DNA of 64,000 bases from NCBI GenBank assembly GCA_944472155.2, contig OX235275.1, forward strand, positions 54,577,228 through 54,641,227. The letters run 5' to 3'. The position numbers and the translations under genes are program-made. This document shows positions 54,810-64,000 of the stretch, in pieces. The notes under the pieces were generated by a model. The model searched no databases, was not told the origin of the DNA, and saw only the letters and a list, made by a program, of their open reading frames with translations. Positions within the stretch are counted from its first letter, which is position 1. Every line of letters starts with the position of its first letter. The DNA comes from Trichobilharzia szidati (lineage: Eukaryota; Platyhelminthes; Trematoda; Strigeidida; Schistosomatidae).

Positions 54810-56060
54810 AATTTGCTTTATTCCAAAACAGTACTTGTGATACAGAATGGAATTCTCAGCATTTTTACTACAGTATTGCATCCAGTTAGTACATTATCAA
54901 TCAATAGAATTCTACATAGATAAAGGAAATCTCAGTTCATTATGACAACAACATATTGGCATGTCGGTAGCAAAGCCAAAGTTGAACAGTGTTTGAAGGT
55001 GTTAGAAAAGTAGGTGCTGTCATATTTACTGGCGTAAGCGGTAACAAAAAGGTCGAGATATACAGAGTGTGAAAGAACGAAGAAGAATGCTTTAATTAAA
55101 AAAAAGAGAAAAGGAAAAGAAAGAAAGAAAACGTTGTACCTATAAATGATATGAGTTGGAAAGACGAGATCCAGTTGTTCTACTGACTATTTAATAAGTT
55201 ATAGGTATCACGCCCAATGCTTTCTTTATCGCACAGAACACGAGCTAAGTAGGGTATGGTTGAGTTTTGTACTTGCTAGTGCGAGCATATAGTTTTCTAT
55301 ATAGGCTTCTGGTTTTGCCTGATGAGATACAAGGGGAGAGTTGTGGGTGAAGAGGATGGTGTGAGTTAGGTAAAATGGATGTGGCCCATTTTTCACATGA
55401 GTCCATATGCCTGTCAACCAGAATATTAACAAGCTGGTTAAGTGGCACATTGCTTACCCTGCTGACAACCTTTAACATCCTGCATAATATGTTATAGTCT
55501 TTATTCAGTAGCCCGGGAAAAACTAAGGGGGAACAATAGAGACATTTGACAATAATACAGTCTATGAAGTCATTTTTGAATGAGAAGCAAACATTATTTG
55601 AAATAGACCATTTGGAGTGAATAAAAGTTGCAACGCCGCCACCATATTTCTTTATTACAACATTTACGGTCTTGTCTAAATAGGATGAAGAGTCCCATAG
55701 TGAGATGAGGTTGTCATCATACAGTTCATGTAACCACATTTTTTGTAATATGATTATGGCAGTATTATGATAAGTGTCAGTGGACATCAGAGATTGTGTA
55801 GGTACACTATCTTGTTAGACAGAGAGCGGCAGTTTGTGTTCATTATGACAGGGACCGTAGTTAGGTGTATTGGTGTACGCTTTTGAGAGCTCTCTGCCAA
55901 CCATTACGATGCTTCCTCCTTGATTTCTTGGGAAATATGAAAGTCATTAGGTGGTAAATGATGTTTAATAAAGTTACGAGAGTAAATGATCCTGTTAGAA
56001 TTCATATTTAGGTGATAAATAAGTGTGAGTAAACGGTAGATTGGATGCAATATGTAGATA
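54810..56060 (-). pseudogene. Internally deleted non-LTR element, minus strand
   Basis: Same family as 22140-29660. From about 56060 leftwards the text includes MNTNCRSLSNKIVYLQSLMS (endonuclease start). The frame 55787-55245 goes from the APE domain (ILQKMWLHELYDDNLISLWD, KKYGGGVATFIHSKWS) straight into the post-RT C-terminus (LYCSPLVFPGLLNKDYNIL, ISSGKTRSLYRKLYARTSKY). The whole RT is missing, with the frame kept over the junction near 55590. A 3' UTR ends at GGAATAAAGCAAATTATTAT (minus strand, 54830-54811). Confidence 0.75.
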
Positions 56061-56091
56061 TTATAATAGCTGGCCCAAAAAATTCGAACAG

Positions 56092-57342
56092 ACCGCCGAC
56101 AGTAATATTTACTGATGACGTTTCGAGTACAATTTATTACTGTTCATAATCATATCAAGGTAATCACACGATCACTTCCTAAATTCATTTATATAATTCC
56201 GTTGTTTTTCACTTGATTTGATTGGTAGTAATATTTTCCATATTTCGGGTATGAGTGATGAATCATTCCTATTGCATGTGTTGGGTGTAGATTCGATGAA
56301 CCAGACAGGATTCAGTAATCAACCTCTCTCTCCACCTACCTAGATTACTTTTTAGAATTGTAACCCTCTCCCACCCTATTGTGTGGTTGTGTGTTTACAA
56401 AATACCCTGCAATGACATCTACAGTTATACCATATAAAGAGGGGACATCTGAGACCCTACGTAGGATTCTAAATAAAGCAGGAATTAGGGTGGCATTTAA
56501 ACCTACAAACTCTGTAGGTTAAAGGACCCGGTGGACCCAATTAGACAAAATATTATAATTTACAAAATACCCTGCAATGACTGTGAGTTAGGTCAACTAC
56601 ATAGGTCAAACCAGTAGATGGGGCTGGGGTAGTCAGATTGTCAGAACATAAGAATTTAGCAAAGGTAAATAAATAATAAATAAATAAATAATAGTATATT
56701 CTCATTTTGTACATGAGGGACGCCAGTTTACAGGCATCATCAATATGATAAATTACATATACGATTAGTAAACATATTTAATAATGGTAATTTAATAAAA
56801 TACATTTTTTCCTAGCTGTGTAGGACACACCAGTTGTACAGGCATGGATAAGTATTATTTAAATTACATAAATTTGGTTCATGGTAAAATTATAAGGTTG
56901 CAGTCATTTTGACCCAGAGAAGATAAGTAATTTAGAAAAAGGCTCAGCAATTGCAATGCATGCATTAACACACGACCACACAATAGGGTGGGAGAGGGTT
57001 ACAATTCTAAAAAGTAATCTATGTAGGTGGAGAGAGAGGTTGATTACTGAATCTTTGTTCATCGAATCTACACCCAACACATGCAATAGGAATGATTCAT
57101 CACTCATACTACCAATCAAATCAAGTGAAAAACAACGGAATTATATAAATGAATTTAGGAAGTGAAGTCGTGTGATTACCTTGATATGATTATGAACAGT
57201 AATAAATTGTGCTCGAAACGTCATCAGTAAATATTACTGTATAACACTGTGAGACTTTATCAAAATAAAATTTACCCATAATGGAATTACACTCTACCAC
57301 AGTGTCCAAGTTTTATTCTTATATCAATGAAACCGCCGACAG
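56092..57342 (+). mobile_element. Penelope-like element flanked by inverted repeats and an 11-bp direct repeat
   Basis: Inverted repeats 56099-56395 and 56968-57240 (about 275-300 bp) enclose a short plus-strand PLE piece: VIPYKEGTSETLRRILNKAG and IRVAFKPTNSVG (RT thumb end), then IIYKIPCNDC and YIGQTSR (GIY-YIG start) with stops. ACCGCCGACAG occurs at 56092-56102 and again at 57332-57342, a probable target-site duplication. 57241-57331 would be a 3' tail beyond the inverted repeat. The RT is missing and the nuclease is decayed. Confidence 0.7.
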
Positions 57343-57407
57343 ACAGACAGACAGACGGGATAAGTTGTTAACTCTTGTCTTAATGTGCTTGACGTCTGCT
57401 GCATTAT

Positions 57408-57411
<4 letters not shown>

Positions 57412-57451
<40 letters not shown>
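57412..57451. repeat. AT microsatellite
   Basis: Uninterrupted alternating AT run of about 40 nt, 33 bp before REV3 exon 10. Confidence 0.9.
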
Positions 57452-57452
<1 letters not shown>

Positions 57453-57484
57453 CTACCTTTCATTTTTCTAAATTTTATTTCTAG

Positions 57485-58086
57485 AATCATCTATTCCAAA
57501 CGATGACTACGTTTCTAAATGGCTTGAATGCAGTTTTACCGAGGATGATGATGAGACTATTGGCGAAGAAGAAGAAGACAAGGAAGACGAAGAGAAAGAC
57601 ATCGAAGGCTACAAAGGCAATCTGACTATTGAAGCCAATGATGCTGATGATGCTGAGGATGAGACGATTTCTGTTCAACTAACTCAAGAATCACTTGTGT
57701 TGAAAACTTTTGTAGAAAATACAGCCACTACTACTGCGACTATTGCTACCCCTCGTCCTGCACCACCAACGACAACTGAAAATAAATCCTCGGCTAGTTT
57801 CACTACAATCAGTTCAACTGGTCTACAAGAATTATATCGTCTAGCCAGTGCTACAGAAGAATATGATGCATGGGTACCAAACAGTGAACAATTGGATCAG
57901 TTGCATAATCACTTAGAATGTACATCAAAACTGCATGCATTGCAGCCGCCATCATCATCGTCATCAGTGAATTTAACTAAACTTGAGTATTCACAACAGT
58001 TGTTGGTAAATACTCATAATAATAGTATTAATGCTGGCTGGACAAGTAGTCCTATTGATCTGCTTGAAGTTAAACCATCTGATAAT
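57485..58086 (+). CDS. REV3: REV3 exon 10 (acidic linker)
   Basis: Acceptor TTTCTAG at 57484, donor GTAAGA at 58087. 602 nt, exactly phase-compatible with exon 9 and exon 11. Starts SSIPNDDYVSKWLECSF, then a long acidic block (DDDETIGEEEEDKEDEEKDI), Thr/Pro-rich text, and a more conserved-looking core TGLQELYRLASATEEYDAWV. Low complexity is typical for the linker between the N-terminal and polymerase domains of REV3. Confidence 0.8.
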
Positions 58087-58164
58087 GTAAGAATGTAGAA
58101 TTTTGTATCACTTCCTATTATAATTATTACTACTACTATTATTTTCAATATAGATTACATCACG

Positions 58165-58750
58165 AAAATCAGCGAGTACTGGACTATAGGTGGTGGTTTC
58201 GTCCTGGTTTGCGACTCTTCAGCAATGCATACCTACGACCCTACCCGAAGGAGATCGGAACTGGAACTTTCAGCTTATGAGACTAAGCTTTATTGTCTAT
58301 TCAACCAATTTGGGTTGAAATTCTTTTTTTATTCCTTCACGTTCCCAGTGGAACATAGGGCTTCAAGCTATAGGCTTGAAGTTTCTGTAGCAGTGGTGTT
58401 TATTTTTACAGGGTGGGGTTGCTAGCCTCGTGCCCAACCTTTCCTCTTCACCAGCTTTTATTTCTGGTTTAGCGAGGTAAAGGAGTGTGTCGGCCGGGGA
58501 TCGAACCCCGGACCATGTGCATGGTCGGCGGGAGTCCTAAACACTGCGTCACCGACGCCCAGGCTTGGAATTCAGGAACCCATAAATTCTAACCTTGTCA
58601 ATTCGTGTGAGATGTAGCGCCTCCCTCAACCAGTGCCTTCAATGAGCCTCCATATCACCTTGACATGATAGACCCTATTGGTGACAACTTCTCAGTACAG
58701 ACACTTTCAGGACATTCATCCAGTAGCCATCAATAGCCTGGAGATTGCTA
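58165..58750 (-). mobile_element. Smalpha-like SINE split by a second-family SINE
   Basis: 58165-58300 carries, on the minus strand, a hammerhead-like block: CTGAAGAGTCGCAAACC, AGGACGAAAC and GTCCAGTACTC. After the inserted SINE (58330-58565) related text resumes and decays toward 58750. Confidence 0.5.
58330..58565 (-). mobile_element. tRNA-derived SINE of the second family, best copy
   Basis: Reverse complement starts GTCGGTGACGCAGTGTTTAG and contains CCGGGGTTCGATCCCCGGCC, a perfect T-arm-like hairpin. GTCGG and CCGAC at the two ends of the first about 70 nt can pair like an acceptor stem. A 3' body of about 150 nt follows, so it is a SINE rather than a tRNA gene. A and B boxes suggest RNA polymerase III transcription. 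Confidence 0.7.
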
Positions 58751-59320
58751 CTTAGGTTATGAGATTTCGTATAGATTTGGGTTAAATTTCAAAGTGAAGA
58801 ATTAATCAAGAATCAGCATCAGTTAGAGAGATCATTGAATTAATTATTGTTATGATTAAAATATTCATTGCTTGTGTCCTGAGTAGAGAGTATATGGGAC
58901 TACAGTGGTGGCACATGCCCATTGTAATCGATTCTGTACTATCTGTTTTCAACTAACTCCACGGCTACCCACAATGCTTCCGTCTCCTCCTCTTACACTA
59001 TCTTCTCCATGTGTCACCTTCTAATTCCGGTTCCTTGTTAGTGCCTTGGCTGGCATATGATGTCATCCAACAGTCTCTCCTTTAGCGTATGTCTAATTCA
59101 ATTCCATCTCTTTATATCTGGTCATCTGATCTTGAATGTGTCGAGCTAAGGAGGCGACTGTGCTGACGGAAGTCGTCTACAGCCTGTTGGGAATGTCTAG
59201 TGCATATTAGTTCGCTAGCCTATCCTAAACCGGAAAAAGTAGAGAAGGTTGGGTGTTCGACGCTGGTGACTCTACCCCTTAGTAAATCAATCTAGTTGCG
59301 CTTTAGTAACTTCAAAGGAC
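58750..59320. other. REV3 intron sequence, unclassified
   Basis: No clear coding. The word ATCAGCATCAGTTAGAGAGATC near 58812 resembles SINE tails; the remainder is unassigned. Confidence 0.35.
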
Positions 59321-59329
59321 AAAGGATAT

Positions 59330-60540
59330 GATATTAGCGTATAAAAAAATGTATGAATGAAGAATTTTTAGTCTTGGACAATTCTCTTGATTTCATCACA
59401 CCTTCTTGTAATGATGGTCTTGAGAAAAGTTTGTACTGCAGTGTATATCGCCTTAAAAAAGTATAAGCATTTGTTTTATTTACAGGCTTTAGGATTTCTT
59501 TTGTTCTAAACAACACTGGTGTTATGTATGTTGTGTATTCTTCTGATTCCATCCAAGGTATGTGTGCCTTTGTGTGTGGCATGTACGGGATAAAAAGATC
59601 TAAGTTCATAAGTTCTAGATTCCATTTTTTTGTTCATGTTTACGACTGTCTTATATGTTCTGATGAATGAACTTTATCAGATAGGGTGTAAATACATCTT
59701 AGAAGTCATTGAGAATGAGATAATTAGCCATGAGAATAACATCTCCAGCCATCGATGTTCTATCTTGATATAGTTGTGTTCTTTGAGCTGTATGGTTGGT
59801 TTATTTGTGAAGCTTTCATTGCCTTACTAGGCAACATTTATTTATTTTGAACTTTCTCGTCACATGTGATTTACTTTTTATTAGTTGGTAAATTTGGTCT
59901 ATAGTAATTAGTGTGTTTGTTAATCACTGGCTGATTCACTTGAGTGCCAACCAGGCTTCTAGGAATTCCCTGACTGCATTTTCGGTGTTTCCTCTATTTA
60001 AAATTTTGACATTATCCTAATTATCAAATTGGTGTCTGTAATTATCTACATGCATCGGTATGAAAGAATATATGTGTCATGTCTTTTTACAGCCAATTTG
60101 TATTATCGGATTCTGATTCTAAAGGGATGCCCACTTTGAGCGATGTAATGTTTATTGCAGTGCATGCATGCAGTTTATTTTGTAAATGGTATTAATTTTA
60201 TCTTCTTCTTTTTCTGTTGGATGGGTCTTTTGGTCTGCACAATATCGAGTGAAGTGATTTTGCTGACTGGTTGTCTGGCTTGTGTGCCTTATCTCTTTCA
60301 AAGGGTTTCAGTATTCTAGCTGTTGTTTCAGAGATATTTTTTATATATGGTAGGATGAATTTTCTTGTGGTCTTTGATGTTGGCTTGTTGTGTTGGTGTT
60401 ATGACTCGAGTTTTAAAACACTTTGATGAAATTGTGGTGAACGGGGGTATGCATTCTTTATGAAGACAGCTAGTAGTAAGTATTTTTCCTCCGTTCTCTT
60501 CTACACAGGAGTAGTGCTATAGTGTGTTTGAAATCTTTTA
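59330..60540 (-). pseudogene. Penelope-like element fragment, minus strand
   Basis: Read leftwards, the region near 60230-60050 gives (with shifts) NKHYIAQSGHPFRIRIRQYK and LAVKRHDTYI, a GIY-YIG-type segment. The end, 59806-59945, is an inverted match of 60545-60835, so terminal inverted repeats frame this part. 59334-59609 is an open frame (PYMPHTKAHIPWMESEEYTT) that I could only tentatively link to a PLE thumb. Confidence 0.55.
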
Positions 60541-60544
60541 AACA

Positions 60545-60835
60545 TTGAATTAGCAATTAACAAACACGTTGTTATACACCAAATTTATCAACTAATAAAA
60601 AGTAAGTCATCACACGAAAAGAAAGTTCAAATTCCATCTAAGTCAATAAAAAAAAGTATGATCAATAGAGACGTAAATCAAGCAACAACCACAGTCACGA
60701 CAATGTTTTGCCAGGAGACACAAGTAAATACATCATTCATGGATAATTTAAAAATAAGTTCATTTCATACTAAAACTTGCTGTGAAGGAAGGTGTTGTGT
60801 CTAGCACAAGGGGGACGATGAAAGCTTCACAGTTA
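60545..60835. repeat. Inverted terminal repeat of the preceding PLE
   Basis: Reverse complement of 59806-59945 with extra sequence inside: shared words include AAATTTATCAACTAATAAAAAG, CACACGAAAAGAAAGTTCAA and GATGAAAGCTTCACAG. Confidence 0.6.
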
Positions 60836-60839
60836 AACC

Positions 60840-61189
60840 ATCAACCAGTTCAGACAGAGAACACATTTAATTCAAACAAAATACAGAGTTTTTTGAACAG
60901 GTTGTGTGAAAATCTGACTGTGTTATACTGGCAGACACCTTCACCACAACCATCACAGCAACGAGGAGACGTGCCTAGAAGAACACTGGAACTCTCTTTT
61001 AAAGTGATGTTAAAGGAAAGCTTTATAGCCGTCTTAGAGGGAGGCGGAAGAAGAGGCAAGACAAAGAATTATTCCCTTCGGACTCGTTGAAGCTAATAGA
61101 GAGGAAAGAGGGATCGTGAAACAGAAGATGAACTAGTTCAGTGTACGCCTCACTGAACAAAGGAGTGAAGAGTACAAGGAAAGACAAAA

Positions 61190-61192
<3 letters not shown>
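60840..61192. other. REV3 intron sequence without recognised feature
   Basis: A 102-codon open frame (60782-61090) has no recognisable motif. Nothing else seen. Confidence 0.35.

Positions 61193-61226
<34 letters not shown>
61193..61226. repeat. AT microsatellite
   Basis: Uninterrupted alternating AT run. Confidence 0.9.
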
Positions 61227-61231
<5 letters not shown>

Positions 61232-61329
61232 GTGGGAACTTGAACTGTGTACACACCTTTCCTTCCAAACCTTTTGCAATAATGGCGTGAGCATATCTGT
61301 TAGGGAGACCACCGTTGACTGATATCACG

Positions 61330-61545
61330 TATCAGGCCTGAATGAGAATTGATGAGTTGTGAGTTATTGTAAGAGTGACATGGAGGAGATCGTGTGAGGC
61401 AATGATGACAGCTTTTGAGCAATCGTGGAGTGACCGGCTTAAAAGGACTGAAGAGAAAAGAGTGAAATGGCGATATGCTTCTAAAACCCTCTGTTCCACT
61501 CAGAACTGAAGGGAACAATATTAATAATAATAATAATAATAATAT
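61330..61545 (+). mobile_element. SINE-like repeat with (AAT)n tail
   Basis: CTCTGTTCCACTCAGAACTG followed by an AAT run (61518-61542). Same family as 33680-33905. The simple tail indicates retroposition. Confidence 0.55.
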
Positions 61546-61554
61546 GTTACAGGG

Positions 61555-61800
61555 TTTTATCATGAACTGGTATCGGCTAGATAACTATTGGAAAACCAGC
61601 TGGGAGCACTGGACAGCTGTTTCATCCTGGTTTGGGACTCTTCAGAAGTACGCACCCACACCGCAGAGTTCGAACCCAGGACCTTACCACTACAAGGTTA
61701 ACTCGCAAACCATTAAGTCACTGGGAGCCTATCCAATGACCAGTCCATGAATTCCAACTTCTGCCAGTTCACGATATAGCCTGACTGGTGTTAAGATAAG
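61555..61800 (-). mobile_element. Smalpha-like SINE, well preserved, minus strand
   Basis: Reverse complement in order: AGTGACTTAATGGTTTGCGA (A-box region, 61703-61722), GGGTTCGAACTCTGCGG (B box, 61661-61677), hammerhead fold (61601-61657), tail with ATCTAGCCGATACCAG near 61585. Smalpha repeats of schistosomes are known to combine a tRNA-like polymerase III promoter and a hammerhead ribozyme. Confidence 0.75.
61601..61657 (-). ncRNA. Hammerhead ribozyme core in the SINE
   Basis: On the minus strand: CTGAAGA (CUGANGA core), stem II GTCC/GGAT closed by CAAACCA, GAAA, a minimal stem III in ACAGCTGT, then GTC at 61614-61612 with predicted cleavage between 61612 and 61611. Stem I pairs GCGTACTT with CAGTGC, with one mismatch next to the core. 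All invariant core bases are present. Best copy in the window. Confidence 0.65.
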
Positions 61801-61814
61801 TCATGTCCACTGTA

Positions 61815-62520
61815 AATTCAATTACTGACCAAACTTCTTATGTATGCAGACATCAGTATTTAACATGTGAATTGTCGCCATTGCTTCTGCGGTTTGAAAA
61901 AGTTTGATTCGTACTCTTTTAACAACATTCCCATGTATTCTGTAGATAACTTTGAAGCTTTTTGTTTGTTCCAGAATAGAGCTTCTGGGGGACCTTTTTT
62001 CTCCTTTAAAAAACCATGACAGTGGGTAAGTGTTCGATGATACGTTTGGACAGTAAACGCTGGGTACAGCGGACATACCTGGCTCCACAAGTGGAGCAGG
62101 TGAATCAGCACATTGATGAAGCCAGCCAACAGTGGTAGCTAATCCTCCACGTTCATGTGAATCATGGCTTTCGTAGAGAAAGTTATTCGAAGTTCAGCCG
62201 CTGAATAGGTTGTCTTCAGTGAGTGGGACAAGTAGTTTCTCAGTATTTCTGCCGATGAGTCTCCAATGAATTGTAGGTTCATGTAGAAAAGTTTTTCGGA
62301 AGCGGAAAGTGTGGCTGGTATTGGCTTCATAGATTTTGTAATGAAATGGTCTGGGTAGCCATTTTCGAGGAGGATTCTCTTCAGAGTGTTTATCTCCTCT
62401 TTCATGGTACCAGAGCTGCAAATGCTGCTGATTCTGTGGCTCACTGTAAACGGATCAGGTTTGATTTTGCATATAGAGGGACACCCAACGGTATCTTTTT
62501 TGGTTGGAGGATATTTTATC
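61815..62520 (-). pseudogene. Penelope-like fragment: RT thumb and GIY-YIG domain
   Basis: 62522-62139 encodes MKEEINTLKRILLENGYPDH, NLQFIGDSSAEILRNYLSHS and LKTTYSAAELRITFSTKAMI (thumb and linker). After a frameshift, 62129-61822 gives the nuclease with FFKGEKRSPRSSILEQTKSF, KVIYRIHGN and FQTAEAMATIHMLNTDVCIH. The catalytic GIY-YIG start is split between frames. In REV3 intron 10, antisense. Confidence 0.75.
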
Positions 62521-62960
62521 ATGAGCTGACATCAGTTAGATAACTATTGGAAAACCACCAGGGAGTACTGGACAGCTAGCTGTTCCGTCAGCCTAGTTTG
62601 GGACTCTTCAACAATACACACCCACCGCCAGGATTTTAACCCACGACTTTCTGGTTACAAGGCCAGCAAGCTTGTAGACCATTAAGCCACTGGGACCCGA
62701 ACAGATGGCCAATTCATGACATAGCGCGACCACTTCTCAATGTCTTCATCGATGAGTTATTGTCTAACCTTCAAACTGCTCTATCCTACTGGTCACAGCT
62801 TCCTACTAGAACCCAAGGTGACTACCTACCTGAATAGGGCCAGTCGCTAGTGAGCATCAGATGAATTTTCAAGTATTGGTTTTTTTTAGGAGTTGATCAC
62901 GGATTGATATCAGTTAGAGAACCAGCACTGGAGCACTGGACAGCTGTTTCGTCCTAGTTT
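62521..62960 (-). mobile_element. Smalpha-like SINE in 1.2 tandem units, minus strand
   Basis: One whole unit (62521-62885, like 38265-38625) followed in the same orientation by a truncated second unit (62885-62960) that has ACTAGGACGAAACAGCTGTC but has lost CTGAAGA. The hammerhead of the whole unit has TTGAAGA and GGAA instead of GAAA, so it is inactive by sequence. Confidence 0.6.
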
Positions 62961-62974
62961 TTGGGGTCGCGCTA

Positions 62975-63210
62975 AATCACGAATTGGTAGAAGTTAGATT
63001 TCATGGGCTGGCCATTGAGTCGGGTCCCAGTGGCTGAATGGTATATGAGCCAGCTTGCCTTGTAACCGGAAGGTCCAGGATTCGAGCTATGCCGGTGGGT
63101 GCGTACTGCTGGTGATTCCCAAACTAGGCTGACTAGACAACTGGCTGTCCAGTACTCCCTGTGGTTGGTTTTCAATGGTTCTCTAACTGATATCCATTCA
63201 TGATCAACTC
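62975..63210 (+). mobile_element. Smalpha-like SINE, plus strand
   Basis: Starts GCGCTAAATCACGAATTGGT; A box CAGTGGCTGAATGG (63025-63038), decayed B box GGATTCGAGC (63077-63086), decayed hammerhead (GATTCCCAAACTAGGCTGAC), tail ending TTCTCTAACTGATATCCA. Abuts the minus-strand truncated unit head to head. Confidence 0.65.
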
Positions 63211-63283
63211 GTAAAGACAAAACTAACCCTTACAAACAAAACTATAGAAGATTTAATTTTGTTTTCTTTATTTTGTTTTAAAG

Positions 63284-63655
63284 GTTTCCAGTGAAGATTT
63301 GCTATGGACTAGTCAACATGCAATTGTACAACCACTACAAACAACGACTATTACCGATGCTAACCGAGAAGAATCGCATAATAATAATGATGATGATGTT
63401 GGCGATGAAGACACGCTGATTACAAATGCTACACAATGTGCTATATCTTTTGTATGCAATCAGTTGGATAATACACATAAATCGATAGTTGGCGCTTATT
63501 TGACTACAGTACATGAAACACATGGCGATGACAATGATGATGAACAGTGTATGTCTCAACCGAGTGGATTTATTGATGTGAATCCTGAGGAAATGTTTAA
63601 TATGCCAGTTAGTCAAAATAATAATAATAATAAGGAATCGTCGTCAGTAGCGTAT
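63284..63655 (+). CDS. REV3: REV3 exon 11
   Basis: Acceptor TTTTAAAG at 63283, donor GTAAGT at 63656, phase 0 on both sides. Encodes VSSEDLLWTSQHAIVQPLQT, an Asn/Asp-rich block, ATQCAISFVCNQLDNTHKSI, and ends with an Asn run coded by AAT repeats (63616-63632). A second possible donor (CAG|GTAAAT, 63667) would add 11 nt and change phase. The gene continues beyond the window. Confidence 0.75.
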
Positions 63656-63711
63656 GTAAGTTTCAGGTAAATTGAATTTTGAATATATGTATATATGCTT
63701 ATTGACTCATT

Positions 63712-64000
63712 TATTTCGGTAAAACAAACTTGATACATTACAGGCACCGAGAAATGATGCGCCACACAAAATTATCTCATAGTATGTGTGAGAGCAGGGG
63801 TACATGCTGCTCGGATGCACTCTCCCGCGCCCTACACCCAAGAAGTTTGACCCTGACACAAGGCAGTGAGTGAGTGATTGAGTGAAGCAGTGTACGGAGC
63901 TCCGTTCCCCCATGGTTCCCAGCCACCGAAATAGGCTCATCTGCCATTCGATGCTTCTGGATTGGGAATCAGGCTATTCCAGCTGCACCCCATAGGTGTG
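63712..64000. repeat. Unclassified repeat at the window edge
   Basis: GC-richer than its surroundings (CTCCCGCGCCCTACACCC, CCCATGGTTCCCAGCCACCG). No open frame or tRNA boxes. Called a repeat only from its contrast with flanking intron DNA. Confidence 0.3.

Noticed and set aside
56104..56125. CTGATGA in the inverted repeats of the 56-kb PLE as a hammerhead
   Set aside because: No GAAA partner at a suitable distance on the same strand and no stem II; the motif alone is not enough.
58490..58565. Possible tRNA gene on the minus strand (perfect T-arm-like hairpin, acceptor-like pairing)
   Set aside because: No good anticodon arm, and the same head is followed by a shared 3' body in three other places; called a SINE.

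Overview
The window looks like genomic DNA of a blood fluke (Schistosoma; species not resolved). Reasons: AT-rich, very repeat-dense DNA; SINE-like repeats carrying hammerhead-ribozyme cores of the Smalpha type; several Penelope-like elements (PLEs); CR1-, RTE/SR2- and other non-LTR retrotransposons; a CsRn1/Boudicca-like Ty3/gypsy element with a C-H-C-C Gag finger; and a host gene whose first four introns are only 33-37 nt, as is known for 5' introns of schistosome genes. All identifications rest on reading translated motifs; no database search was possible.

Host genes. (1) 5883-6019 (+) is a probable 3'-terminal coding exon of an unidentified gene that starts left of the window. (2) The main gene is the 5' half of REV3, the catalytic subunit of DNA polymerase zeta (translesion synthesis), on the + strand. 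Nine exons lie at 30335-38154, exon 10 at 57485-58086 and exon 11 at 63284-63655; the gene runs off the right edge. All eleven exons are phase-compatible and add up to 660 codons, covering the N-terminal polymerase-zeta domain and an acidic/Asn-rich linker but not the polymerase core.

Assembly structure. 25934-39074 and 39175-52318 are near-identical direct copies (13.14 kb). The left copy ends exactly at a 100-N gap and the right copy starts exactly after it. This is what unmerged overlapping contig ends or two haplotypes placed in tandem look like. REV3 exons 1-9 therefore appear twice (second set 43576-51398); I infer one real set.

Repeat landscape, left to right. 0.4-4.5 kb: a large palindrome with divergent PLE fragments around a SINE. 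4.6-5.8 kb: RTE and PLE fragments. 6.3-8.6 kb: SINE pairs, an LTR fragment and a PLE. 9.5-15.0 kb: a nearly full-length but broken CR1-like LINE (ORF1 with PHD-like finger, ORF2 with endonuclease and reverse transcriptase). 16.5-17.9 kb: a 5'-truncated CR1 tail split by a 350-bp solo LTR. 19.6-20.4 kb: a LINE fragment on the minus strand. 22.1-29.7 kb: a non-LTR element interrupted by a complete gypsy element (23847-29032, minus strand, TGCC target duplication). REV3 introns hold RTE, SINE, gypsy-relic and PLE pieces. 52-57.3 kb: an unclassified repeat, RTE fragments in -,+,- order, an internally deleted LINE and a PLE flanked by inverted repeats and an 11-bp direct repeat. 58-63.2 kb: SINEs (one with a well-kept hammerhead fold) and two more PLE fragments.

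Nothing bacterial, no CRISPR, no rRNA and no convincing functional tRNA gene was seen.
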